Program-made: the position numbers and the translations under genes | The notes under the pieces: model-generated | Told to the model about the DNA's origin: nothing | Database searches by the model: none | The model's input: the letters and a program-made list of their open reading frames with translations, nothing else | Part shown: positions 20,416 through 29,830 of the stretch, one piece after another | Layout: every line of letters starts with the position of its first letter | How positions within the stretch are numbered: position 1 is the stretch's first letter | Assembly: GCA_023053685.1 (NCBI GenBank) | Contig: JALIGW010000014.1 | Span: 18,950,308-19,014,307 of the forward strand | Length of the DNA stretch: 64,000 bases | DNA from: Diadophis punctatus similis | Lineage: Eukaryota; Chordata; Lepidosauria; Squamata; Dipsadidae | Reading direction: 5' to 3'

Positions 20416-23400
20416 CTAGGAAGTCGTAATGTATTTTCGAAGTATATGTGCGGAACCGAGCAGTGCGGCTTTCTGCATTTGACTGATGGTGATTTTGTCA
20501 ATTTTGAGCTGTTTTAAATGTAATTCCAGTGCTTTTGGGATAGCACCCAGTGTTCCAATCACTACTGGAATTACCACTGCTGGTTTGTGCCATAATCGTT
20601 GGATTTCAATTTTTAAGTCCTGGTATTTTGCAATTTTTTCGTGTTCCTTTTCATCGACCTTGCTATCTCCTGGTATTGCAATGTCAATTATAGTCACCTT
20701 GTTGTTCTCGACCAACGTGATGTCTGGTGTATTATGCGCCAGTACCTTGTCTGTTTGTATACGAAAATCCCACAAGATCTTGACCATCTGATTTTCAGTG
20801 ACTTTTTCAGGCTTGTGTTCCCACCAGTTTGTAGCAGTATGGATGTTATAATTTTTGCATAAATTCCAGTGGATCATTTGTGCAACAGAGTTGTGTCGTA
20901 ATTTGTAATCAGTCTGTGCGATTTTCTTGCAGCAGCTGAGCACATGGGCTACAGTTTCATCAGCTTCCTTGCATAATCTGCATTTAGCATCATTTGAAGA
21001 TTTATCAATTTTGGCCTTTATGGCATTTGTACGAATTGCCTGTTCTTGTGCGGCCAGGATCAATGATTCTGTTTCTTTCTTTAAAGTACCAGATGTTAAC
21101 CATAACCAAGTTTTTTCACTGTCCACTTTGTCTTTTATTTTTTCCAGAAATTGGCCATGTAATGCTTTATTTTGCCAACTCTCCATTCTTGATTTTATCA
21201 CATTTTTTCTGTATTCTTGTTTCGTCTGTTGGACCTTCAGTAGATTTTTGTTCTTTACTTCAATTAATAGATGTTCTTGACTTTCTTTTAAATAATCCGC
21301 CAATGCATGCTTTTCTTCTTCAACTGTTTGCTTTACTTGTAGTAGTCCTCTGCCACCTGATTTTCTGGGCAGGTAAAGTCTATCAGTGTCACTACGTGGA
21401 TGTAAACTGTAGTGCATTGTCATTAGTTTTCTGGTGTTTCGGTCCAAAATGTCCAAATCAGCTTGTGTCCAGTTAATTATACCAGCCGTGTATCTTATGA
21501 CTGGTATTGCCCAGGTATTCATGGCCTTGATGGTGTTTCCACCATTTAATTTAGATTTCAAAATTTTCCTAACTCTGTTGGTGTACTCTCTTCTAATGAT
21601 AGTTTTCACTTCTCCATGTCTGATGTTATCCAACTGCAGAATGCCCAGATATTTATAGGCTTCATTTTGATTGCATTTAATTAATTGGCCATTGGGCATT
21701 TCGATTCCGTCACATGTAGTGATTTTGCCCCTTTTCATAGATACAGTGGCACATTTTTCCATGCCAAACTGCATTGAGATATCTGTGCTGAATATTAGGA
21801 CTGTGTTGGTCAGTGATTGGATTTCTATTTCTGACTTTCCATACAGTTTCAAATCATCCATATACAATAAATGTGAAATTTTTTCAGCGTCTTTGGCTAT
21901 TTGGTATCCAAGTTTCATTTTTTTTAAGATTACTGATAGTGGGATCATTGCGATGATGAAGAGGAGGGGTGAAAGTGAATCTCCCTGAAAAATTCCTCTC
22001 TTGATATTAACCATTCCATAGTTCTCATTCCCTACTGCCAACACAGTTCTCCATTGTTTCATCGCTTTTTCAGTGAATGATGTAATATTTTTGCTGATGC
22101 CAATAGTTTCTAAGCATTTGATGATCCAGCTGTGTGGCAGTGAGTCGTACGCCTTTTTGTAATCAATCCAGACCATATTCAAGTTCGTTTTTCTGTTCTT
22201 ACAGTTTTCTAGTATCATTTTGTCAATTAGGAGCTGATCTTTTGTGCCCCTGCTCCTTCTTTTGTTGCCTTTTTGCTCTACTGGCAAGATGTTATTTGTT
22301 TCCAAATAATCCATTATGTTATCTGCAATTATCCCGGTGAGTAATTTGAAGGTTGTTGGCAAGCATGTTATTGGTCTGTAGTTTCCAGGTGTTGTTCCTT
22401 TAGTTGCATCTTTCTGAATCAAGTATGTTTTTCCAGTTGTCAACCATTCATCAATTTGACCATTTTGTAGCATTTCGTTCAGTTGCTTGGCCAATATTGC
22501 ATGCAAACTGGTCAGATATTTGAGCCAGAAACCATGTAATTGGTCATTTCCAGGTGATGTCCAGTTCTTTACTTTTTTTACTCGATTTTTGACCATCTCA
22601 GTTGTTATTTCTAATACTTGCATTTGCTTCTTGCCAACACTTTTCTCAAAGTCTTGTATCCACTTTGCTTCCTTATTGTAATTCTTTGCATTTTCCAACA
22701 GTTCTTTCCAGAATTCAACTGTGGCTTGCTTTTCTGGTTTTTCACTTTTGAAATTGTCATTTGCATTGAGGCTTTGGTAGAAACGTCTTTGATCTGATCG
22801 AAATTGCTGATTTTGCTTGTACTGAATGATTCTTGCATCATATCTTTCAATTTTTCTGGCTATTGCTGTTATTTGCTGTTTTACAATTTCAAGTGCTTCT
22901 TCAATTTTCCTTGTATCAAGCCTGTATCTTCTGGCTAATTGATCCATGATCTTGCTATTTTTTAGCCGTTGTTCATTCATATTTTTTAAATTGCTAGCAT
23001 CTGTTCTGAGTTTTTTTATTTTTTGTTCCAGTCGAATTTTCCACTTTGGTTTTGATGCTTTTTCTGCCTTGCGACTAGGTGCTTTGTTTTTAAAACCTAG
23101 TTCATTAGTGACTATTGCAGCTGCACTGTACATTAACTGATTTGTTTCTAAGATGGATGCCGATTCAATTGTTGAAAGTACTGCATTAACCATTCTCATT
23201 ATAGGTGCCAAGTTTTTGTTAGGCACAGTTTTTAATGATGGTAAACGTTGCCTTTCCTCATTAGACAGTACATGCTCCATGATTTTGTCCTTCAATTCCT
23301 TTTGTTTTTCAGTTAGTTCATCAATTGGTTCAATCATGACTGGTTCTGGTAGTGGTGCTATTACTTCTCCACTAACAGTTTCTTCTGTTGGAAGCTCCAG

Positions 23401-23814
23401 TGTGATGTCTTCAGTTGTTTTGTGAGTTTCTGTTGTTTCCACTGGTGGTGTTATTTTTTTAATTTGGCAATTTGTCTGAATTTTCTCAAGTTCAATTTCA
23501 CTGAACACATTATTTCGTATAATAAATCGCCTTTGATCTGCTAGTCGTTGTTCGCTAACATTTGAATCTGGATATTGTTGTTTCCAAAGTTCATGCATTC
23601 GCTTCAAATAACCTCTTCTTTCTGGCTCTGAGTTGTAATAACAGGCCATTATGGCACGATTTTCATCTGCACTATATTTTTGTCGTTTTGTTGGCTGGTC
23701 CACTTGTAGCCCACTTGTCGACGGATGTCCAGGGACCTCAACATCCGCCGCGGCCCTTGTTAACACGCATGACGACCGATGCGGTATAGAATTTTTCTTC
23801 ATTTCTTTCACCAT
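20416..23814 (-). CDS. R4/Dong-clade LINE polyprotein (Myb-like, RT, zinc knuckle, RLE)
   Basis: The 1132-residue ORF is uninterrupted from the ATG at 23814. An N-terminal segment (about 45-105, YSADENRAIMACYYN ... ADQRRFIIR) looks like a Myb/trihelix DNA-binding domain. A charged, coiled-coil-like linker covers about 255-345. The RT spans about 460-730: NYRPITCLP (479), DYKKAYDS (551, motif A), GIFQGDSLSPLLF (607, motif B) and YMDD (651-654, motif C). A CCHC-type knuckle follows (C945, C948, H957, C961). A restriction-like endonuclease core is at TPD (1029-1031) with IIDIAIPGD (about 1042-1050), the PD...D pattern. All catalytic residues look intact. Such a protein nicks target DNA and primes cDNA on it. 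Confidence 0.9.
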   Translation of the reverse strand: MVKEMKKNSIPHRSSCVLTRAAADVEVPGHPSTSGLQVDQPTKRQKYSADENRAIMACYYNSEPERRGYLKRMHELWKQQYPDSNVSEQRLADQRRFIIRNNVFSEIELEKIQTNCQIKKITPPVETTETHKTTEDITLELPTEETVSGEVIAPLPEPVMIEPIDELTEKQKELKDKIMEHVLSNEERQRLPSLKTVPNKNLAPIMRMVNAVLSTIESASILETNQLMYSAAAIVTNELGFKNKAPSRKAEKASKPKWKIRLEQKIKKLRTDASNLKNMNEQRLKNSKIMDQLARRYRLDTRKIEEALEIVKQQITAIARKIERYDARIIQYKQNQQFRSDQRRFYQSLNANDNFKSEKPEKQATVEFWKELLENAKNYNKEAKWIQDFEKSVGKKQMQVLEITTEMVKNRVKKVKNWTSPGNDQLHGFWLKYLTSLHAILAKQLNEMLQNGQIDEWLTTGKTYLIQKDATKGTTPGNYRPITCLPTTFKLLTGIIADNIMDYLETNNILPVEQKGNKRRSRGTKDQLLIDKMILENCKNRKTNLNMVWIDYKKAYDSLPHSWIIKCLETIGISKNITSFTEKAMKQWRTVLAVGNENYGMVNIKRGIFQGDSLSPLLFIIAMIPLSVILKKMKLGYQIAKDAEKISHLLYMDDLKLYGKSEIEIQSLTNTVLIFSTDISMQFGMEKCATVSMKRGKITTCDGIEMPNGQLIKCNQNEAYKYLGILQLDNIRHGEVKTIIRREYTNRVRKILKSKLNGGNTIKAMNTWAIPVIRYTAGIINWTQADLDILDRNTRKLMTMHYSLHPRSDTDRLYLPRKSGGRGLLQVKQTVEEEKHALADYLKESQEHLLIEVKNKNLLKVQQTKQEYRKNVIKSRMESWQNKALHGQFLEKIKDKVDSEKTWLWLTSGTLKKETESLILAAQEQAIRTNAIKAKIDKSSNDAKCRLCKEADETVAHVLSCCKKIAQTDYKLRHNSVAQMIHWNLCKNYNIHTATNWWEHKPEKVTENQMVKILWDFRIQTDKVLAHNTPDITLVENNKVTIIDIAIPGDSKVDEKEHEKIAKYQDLKIEIQRLWHKPAVVIPVVIGTLGAIPKALELHLKQLKIDKITISQMQKAALLGSAHILRKYITTS

Positions 23815-23924
23815 GTTATATGGGTTGGCAAGTTTTTTTTATGAGGCCAGGTTGCCAACCTGACCCCAACCCTCCTCCTTTCTCATCCGGGCTTGGGACC
23901 GGCAACAGCGGAAATGGGGGGGGG

Positions 23925-24321
23925 AAGCAATCTAACTGCCTGTTGATGGCAAAAGGCAGGATCAGGGATGGGGGGAAGCAATCTAACTGCCTGTTGATGG
24001 CAAAAGGCAGGATCAGGGATGGGGGGAAGCAATCTAACTGCCTGTTGATGGCAAAAGGCAGGATCAGGGATGGGGGGGAAGCAATCTAACTGCCTGTTGA
24101 TGGCAAAAGGCAGGATCAGGGATGGGGGGGGAAGCAATCTAACTGCCTGTTGATGGCAAAAGGCAGGATCAGGGATGGGGGGGAAGCAATCTAACTGCCT
24201 GTTGATGGCAAAAGGCAGGATCAGGGATGGGGGGGGGAAGGAATCTAACTGCCTGTTGATGGCAAAAGGCAGGATCAGGGATGGGGGGGGAAGGAATCTA
24301 ACTGCCTGTTGATGGCAAAAG
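23925..24321. repeat. Tandem repeat, ~8 copies of ~52 bp, in the R4 5' UTR
   Basis: The unit contains gcaatctaactgcctgttga and gcaaaaggcaggatcaggga separated by a G run. Unit length varies by the G-run length (six to eight G). Copies are almost identical. In the two units nearest the 5' end the word gcaatc reads ggaatc. The array sits where LINE promoters lie. Confidence 0.92.

Positions 24322-24322
<1 letters not shown>

Positions 24323-24400
<78 letters not shown>
24323..24400. repeat. (ATT)n microsatellite at the 5' junction of the R4
   Basis: About 26 att units directly abut the tandem array. The sequence beyond (tgtatgctgccggac) is not R4. Confidence 0.93.
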
Positions 24401-24529
24401 TGTATGCTGCCGGACTTTCAGCGAATCTGGGTGGTTTGTAATTGATAACAATTACAAATAATTCTGAAAATAATTCAGAACAAACCACCACCAAAACAAA
24501 AAACAAAAAACAAAACAGCACAAGGCAAA

Positions 24530-25257
24530 AGCAAATGCAGTCCTAGGCTTCATCATCAAAGGGATAGAATCAAGATCACATGAGTGCCAATTTATAAGTA
24601 TTAGACATGATATTTAACAGAGTTGGAAGGGACCTTACAGGTCATCTAGTCCAACCCCCTGCCCAAGGCCTTGGTAAGACCACACTTGGAATACTGCATC
24701 CAATTTTGGTCCCCACAACACAAAAAAGATGTTGAGATTCTAGAAAGAGTGCAGAGAAGAGCAACAAAGACTATTAGGGGACTGAGGGTAAAACCTGGTT
24801 ACAGGAACTGGGTACAATATATCTAGTCTAATGAAAAGAAGAACTAAGGGTAAAATGATAACAGTGTTCCAATATCTAAAGGGTTGCCACAAAGAAGAGG
24901 GGGTCAACCTATTTTCCAAAACACCTGAAGGCAGGACAAGAAGCAATGGACGGAAACTAATCAAGGAGAGAAGCAACCTAGAACTAAGGAGAAATTTCCT
25001 AACGGTGAGAACAATTAATCAATGGGACAACTTGCCTCCAGAAGTTGTGGGTGCTCCAACACTGGAGTTTTTTCAGAAGAGATTGGACAGCCATTTGTCT
25101 GGAATGGTAGAGGGCCTTGGACTAGAGCAGGGGTCTCCAACCTTGGCAACTTTAAGACTTGTGGACTTCAACTCCACAAGTCTTAAAGTTGCCAAGGTTG
25201 GAGACCCCTGGCTTAGAGGACCTCCAAGGTCCCTTCCATCTCTGTCATTCTGATATT
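24530..25257 (+). mobile_element. CR1 3' fragment with a minus-strand CR1 tail and a hAT MITE inside
   Basis: It encodes the ORF2 C-terminal region (RRTKGKMITVFQYLKGCHKE, RRNFLTVRTINQWDNLPPEV). At 24604-24665 a 60-bp reversed CR1 3' terminus (gttggaagggaccttacagg) is inserted. At 25138-25210 a short palindromic hAT MITE splits the 3' UTR before gacctccaaggtcccttcca. Confidence 0.8.
25138..25210. mobile_element. Minimal palindromic hAT MITE (73 bp)
   Basis: Two nearly perfect 36-bp arms (caggggtctccaaccttggc and complement) lie head to head with almost no spacer. The flanks gactagag/gcttagag are an imperfect 8-bp duplication. Confidence 0.82.
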
Positions 25258-25890
25258 CGAATGGCACAGAAAATAAACCTGAAGTGGAACAAAAATGAAT
25301 AAAGGGTCTCAGTCATCCTCGCCAAAAGTTTGGTTGTCAGTTCCACAATTGTAATAAAGGGCCAGGAGAGATGGTTTCCTTGTGGTCTCAAGTGGTCCTT
25401 CTGGGAGAGGAGGGGAAGGGGTCTTTTCAGTACCAGGGGAACTGGCACTGAAGACCAGTTCATCTGTTTTTCTCCACCTGCCACTCTTTTACTCCCAGGG
25501 GAAGCTGTCATTTTTCCTTTGATTTCTGTTGGAGAACCGACTGTAGATCTTCTTTCAAACATGGATTGGCAATAAAAGTAGAGGTGAGCTTTTAGCACAG
25601 TGGGTGAGCCCCAACTATTTCGGCCAGAAAGTGGAAGACCTCCAAATCTATGGCCAAGGATTGGGACAAGGCGGTTGGGAATGGGTCTGCAGTAACATCA
25701 GGAGCCAAAGGAGCAGGATGGATGTCCACCTGCTTGTCATGGCTTATGCTGGTGGGGGGAAGCAAACAGCTGCCTTTACCAAGGGCTAGGGATGAGTATC
25801 AGACCGTGTCATGCTCAACCAGAGGCCCTTCTGGGCAAGTAGAACCAGTGGAGAGTCCTGAAGCAGAGGAATCTGGAAAAATATGTAGAA
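25258..25890. other. Non-coding, no feature seen
   Basis: No recognised repeat or gene. Confidence 0.45.
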
Positions 25891-26204
25891 CAGTGGTGAA
25901 ATCCAATTTTTTTTACTACCGGTTCTGTGAGTGGTTGGTGGGCGTGATGTGTCTTGGTTAAAGTGACCAGATTTTTTTTTTAAGCGGGATGGGGGGGGCG
26001 CCTGGGCGCCATTTCTGCGCATGCGCAGAATGCTGCGCATGCGCAGAGGGCAAAACAATGCAAATGTCGGCGTCCAGGTGGGGGGGGGAGGCGGGAGGCG
26101 GGGAAAGGCCTCCCGCCTCCCCCCCAAGCCACTGCCGGCTCCCGAAGGGGAGGCGGGAGGCGAGGAAAGGCCTCCCGCCTCCCCCCCAACACCTGGGCGC
26201 CGAC

Positions 26205-26240
26205 ATAAGATGACCTACAAGGTCCCTTCCAACTTCGTTA
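26205..26240 (+). repeat. CR1 3'-terminal tail, left of the captured fragment
   Basis: gatgacctacaaggtccctt is the CR1 3' end without any CR1 body. The same motif recurs at 26686-26722. Confidence 0.7.
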
Positions 26241-26424
26241 ATCAGTAAGAAGAGAAAAGAGGAGGGAGGGGGTCCTCCTCCAAGCAGCCTCGCCCCCCGC
26301 CTTGTCCTCCTCGTCTTTTAAAGGACCGCGCTCCACCAAGACAGAGCAACTTTCCAAGCTGGGGGTGGGGGGAAGACACCCCTGCCTGGGGGGTAGGGGT
26401 TGCGACGGGGCTGCTCCTCCTCAC

Positions 26425-26593
26425 CTATGATGATGATCTCCTTCTTGAGCGCCACTCGCTCCGTGTCGCTGCTGTCCGGGCTGGGTGCTTGCGGGGTGCT
26501 GGGGCTGTTGCTGGGCGGCGGGGGCGATTGCGGAGCCGGCTGCTGAGCCGCGATGCTCTTCCTGAGGGTCCGCTGCTGGTTCTCCCCAGCCAT
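26425..26593 (-). pseudogene. Captured first coding exon resembling SLC7A10 (Asc-1)/SLC7A8
   Basis: An ATG at 26593 opens 56 codons: MAGENQQ, a Pro/Ser/Gln-rich stretch, then TERVALKKEI and IIII, ending at a splice donor ATAG|GTGAGG (intron from 26424), phase 1. The ERVALKKEI string followed by an Ile-rich start of the first membrane helix is characteristic of the LAT-type SLC7 amino-acid transporters, and the MAG start fits SLC7A10 best. About seven residues expected between KKEI and IIIG are missing, as if lost between two atc repeats. Upstream DNA to about 26684 looks like CpG-rich 5' UTR, downstream to about 26245 like intron start. No further exon is present, so it cannot encode a transporter. 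The identification is from memory of the family and needs a protein search. Confidence 0.55.
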
Positions 26594-26685
26594 CGCCTCC
26601 TGCCCGGCCGCTGGTGAGGATCTGCCTTCGCCGGTTCCATTGGAGAGCTGGTGAGGCGAGGCGCATGCGCGGATCTGGCCCCACT

Positions 26686-26722
26686 AGATGACCCGCAAGG
26701 TCCCTTCCAACTCTGTTATTTG
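26686..26722 (+). repeat. CR1 3'-terminal tail, right of the captured fragment
   Basis: tagatgacccgcaaggtccc and the following cttccaactctgtt match the CR1 terminus, in the same orientation as the tail at 26205. Confidence 0.7.
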
Positions 26723-27477
26723 GAGCAGGCTGCTGCGCCTGGCAGGATGGCTTCCTGGGAGGGCAAGGGGAAAGGAGGGGTCCTGGCCCTCGCCCCTCTC
26801 ATCCCCGAAGCTCCTCAGAGACGGACACCCCCTCCCTCCACCACCACCCCGCACACCCAAAGTCCAGAAAAGTTCCTGGCCGGGGTGCCTTTGCCGCTTC
26901 GCTCACCCGCCGCCCCTGCATTCCGCATCGGCTCCTCCTCTTGGCTGGCTCACACGCCCCCCTTTCAGGCCGATTTTTGAAAAGAATGCCCTAGTCGTGC
27001 ATTCTTTTCAAAAATCGGGACTTTTTAGAGGACGGGTGGGACGCGGGACAAATCATTAAAAAGCGGGTCTGTCCCGCCAAAATCGGGACGTCTGGTCACC
27101 TTAGTCTTGGTGGGCATGGCTTGGTGGGCGTGGCAGGGGAAGGATACTGCAAAATCTCCATTCCCTCCCCACTCCTGGGGGAAGATATTGCAAAATCTCC
27201 ATTCCCACCCCACTCTGGGGCTAGCCAGAGGTGATATTTGTCGGTTCTCCGAACTACTCAAAATTTCCGCTACCGGTTCTCCGAACTACTCACCCCTGAG
27301 TAGAATCTGTTGATGGATTCCATACACTTTTCTAGAGAAGAGCCTCAGATGTTCTCCTGGTATAACTAGTCTTATTTCTTGCATTCCTTATAATTGGTGC
27401 CTCCATCCTTTCTTCTACTCTCTCATGTCTGCATTTGTAGACATTTGTAGAATGACCCTTTCCTTTAAAGATAATTA

Positions 27478-27747
27478 CAGGTAGTCCTTGAATTACGACC
27501 ACAACTGGGACCAACAGTTCATTTAGTGACATTTCAAAGTTACCACAGCACTGAAAAAAGTGACTTATGACCGTTTTTCACAGTTACCACCTTTGCAGCA
27601 TCCCCACGGTCATGTGATCAAAATCCAGACGCTTAGTAACTGGTATGTATTTATCACGGTTGCAATGTCCCAGGGTCATGCGATCCCCTTTTGTGACCTT
27701 TTAACAAACAAAATCAACGGGGAAGCCAGATTCACTTAACAACTATG
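27478..27747 (-). mobile_element. CAGGTAGTCC MITE, 3' truncated
   Basis: Left terminus and TA are present; the copy ends inside cacttaacaactatgg. Confidence 0.78.
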
Positions 27748-28204
27748 GACCCTCTAAGTAGGAATACTTAGGAATGTGGTAAAATTCTAGAAATTCTTCT
27801 ATTGCTAAATATTACTGTCAATTCCTGCATATTCTATAAGGCATAGCCATTTATTTCATAAATAATACCCAGGACAAATGTGATACCATGGAACAAGAAT
27901 CAAGAGAAGGCAAATTTACTTTATAGACTTACAGGCATCCACGTATGACATTCTGATTATTAAATGGGCTCTTTTTCTGAATTTCCAGAGTCCACTGAAA
28001 CATATCCTAACCCAGCAGGCCAAAAGTCAACAAAAATGGAAAGACGTAAGGAATCCTAAGGGTTTTTCGTAGGAGAGTTGCTCACCAGTGAGATGAGCGG
28101 CATATAAATTTAATAAATAAATGCAACAGTATTTCAGCTAGGAAATGGGATCTGTAAGATGCTGAAGAGTGTGGAGCTGTCATACAACAAGTGTTTTAGA
28201 AAAA
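27748..28204. other. Non-coding, with a short L2-type tail
   Basis: gagcggcatataaatttaat near 28096 is an L2-type 3' end. Otherwise nothing is recognised. Confidence 0.45.
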
Positions 28205-28412
28205 CATTTAAGGAAAAGGAAAGAAAGAGAAGAGGGAAGGAAGAAATAGAAAGAAGGAAGGGAAAGGAAAGGAAAGGAAAGAAAGAAGAGGCAAAGTAGA
28301 AATAGAAGGAAGGAAAAGGAAAGAAAGAAGAAATAATAGAGGGAAGGAAGGAAACAAGAGAAGGAAGGAAGGAGAAAGAAAAGGAAGGAAAAAAAGAGAA
28401 GGGATGGAGGGG
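28205..28412 (+). repeat. Purine-rich GGAAA/GAAG tract
   Basis: About 200 bp of almost pure purine on the plus strand lie directly upstream of the CpG island. It could form triplex or act as a GAGA-like element, but this is inference. Confidence 0.85.
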
Positions 28413-28424
28413 GCGGAGTCAGGG

Positions 28425-28870
28425 GACCCACCCAATTCACCAGCCCCGCCCACCAGGGCCACTTCAGGCGCGGCGCAGTAGCCCCTCCCCCTCCGCCCTT
28501 TCTCCGCCCTCTGCTGGTTTCGACGCGCTCTCGGCTCGGCTCCTTTTCCCGCTGGCCGGAAACTCGCTGGCACCAGCGGCGGCGGCGGCGGCGGCCACGT
28601 TGCCCGGGCCGGAGCGAGTGGAGCTTGCCTGGGCCGGCTGGCCGGGCAAACAGGCGGGCGGCGGGGCGACGAGGAGAAGAAAGGGCAGCAGCCCCGCCGC
28701 GCGCCCTGAGGCGGCGCCCCTCCCCCGCCAGGTGAGCAGGCTTCCCTTCAGGTAGCTAGACGCCGGGGGGGGGAGAAGGGGGCAGCGCGTGCGCATGCGC
28801 GGGGCACGGAGCCCGGCCGCCGGCCACGCCCCTTCCCAGCAGGTGGCGCCCCCGCCCACCCCCCAATCAC
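28425..28870 (+). promoter_or_regulatory. CpG island, putative promoter and non-coding first exon of a host gene
   Basis: A GC- and CpG-rich block contains a (GGC)n run (28577-28597), several GC boxes (ccgccc) and a strong splice donor CCAG|gtgagc with the exon ending at 28731. No ATG-led conserved peptide is visible, so a 5' UTR exon is the likeliest reading. The gene would then continue to the right, and the following 35 kb would be its first intron. The direction is inferred from the donor only. A bidirectional or unrelated CpG island cannot be excluded. Confidence 0.55.
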
Positions 28871-29606
28871 GTCTTATTTGTATTGTCCGTGGCTGGATGT
28901 ATTTCTCCTCAACTTCTTAACTATCTTAATTTTTTTTCATTGAGTTGATCTTTCGCTTTCAAATAAGGACTGAATCCTGGGGGGAGGAAGGTTTAGAGAG
29001 AGCCCCCCCTTTGCCTCTCCCCCCCAATCTTGGATTCCAACTCCCATCTTTCTCTTTTGGCCAGGTGGGCGCCTCCTGCGAGCATCAGGTTGGACTCTGT
29101 GTAATTAAGCAGATTGCAGTCTTTAACTGCACACCTATTTGACTTTAATACTTTTGGGGCTTCGGGTGCGCCTCAATTTTTTTCTTCAGCAAAGCAAATG
29201 TGGTGCTTTGGGGTTCCCGGTGCTTTTCCCCCCGGGAATCCCCCCCCTTTAAAAAAAAACTTTCCAGGCTCACCTTGTGGTCCCTTATCTTAGTATTCAT
29301 GAGGATCCTGAGAGTTTCTAAGCTCTGATAAAGCTTCTGGTTAAGCCTGCTGAGAGTTTAGGGGTATCCCCACTGGTTAAACCATGATGGAGGGAAAGCT
29401 GGTTTATTTATGTCTCCTAGTAAGTTTCTGTGGTTGAGAATGGATGGAATCTGGATCTTCTTTGTCCAGCTCCACTGTGATAATGTAATTAAGAAAGAAG
29501 GATACCTCAACTCCTGGCTTGATGCGGGTGCTTTTGTTTACCTTATAAGGAGTCTTGTTCTTCAAGAAATTTGGACCAACTGCTGATAATTGGGGGCCAA
29601 TTACTA
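28871..29606. other. Non-coding, no feature seen
   Basis: Sequence downstream of the CpG island, consistent with intron start; no gene recognised. Confidence 0.45.
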
Positions 29607-29830
29607 CAGGTAGTCCTCATTTAACAACCACAGTTGGGACCTGCAACTCAGCTGTTAAGTGAAGTGGTTGCTGAGTGAAATGTAACCTTGTTTATGAGCT
29701 TCCTTCAACTTTGCTTTACGAACTTGCAAAGATTGTTAGTGTGAGGCTTGGTCACAAAGTTCCTTTTTCATCACTGTTACAACTGCAAACAGTCGCTTAT
29801 ACAAGATAGTCACTAAACAAGGACAACCTG
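29607..29830 (+). mobile_element. Diverged CAGGTAGTCC-like MITE
   Basis: It starts caggtagtcctcatttaaca and ends aaggacaacctg with TA outside. The interior is only loosely like the main family (gtcactaaacaagg), so this may be a sister family. Confidence 0.7.

Larger units (their letters stand above)
25959..27103. mobile_element. Inner hAT-type element carrying a captured gene fragment
   Basis: The ends taaagtgaccaga and tctggtcacctta are inverted, and an exact 8-bp duplication gtcttggt flanks them (25951-25958, 27104-27111). Subterminal parts contain aagcggga/tcccgc-type repeats. The 1.1-kb interior is not transposase. It holds GC-rich palindromes (26085-26195), two CR1 3' tails (26205-26240, 26686-26722) and, between the tails, a CpG-rich first-exon-like fragment. 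That architecture is that of a Pack-type transposon. Confidence 0.75.
25891..27298. mobile_element. Outer hAT-like MITE (ACTACCGGTTCT family)
   Basis: It starts cagtggtgaaatcc and ends actactcacccctg, with tgtagaa and agtagaa outside as an imperfect target duplication. The interior has repeated motifs ctaccggttct, tggtgggcgtgg and tgcaaaatctccattccc. It is split by the inner element at 25959-27103; the outer part alone would be about 250 bp. Confidence 0.72.

Noticed and set aside
23925..24321. Array resembling a CRISPR or satellite
   Set aside because: Units are contiguous without unique spacers, in a vertebrate genome, and belong to the R4 5' UTR.
24420..24480. Short inverted repeat (gtggtttgtaattgataac / acaaaccacc)
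   Set aside because: Small imperfect hairpin in A/T-rich DNA, without target duplication or other copies in the window.
28208..28573. Ser/Phe/Leu-rich frame on the minus strand upstream of the CpG island
   Set aside because: Product of the purine-rich tract and GC-rich DNA; no domain.
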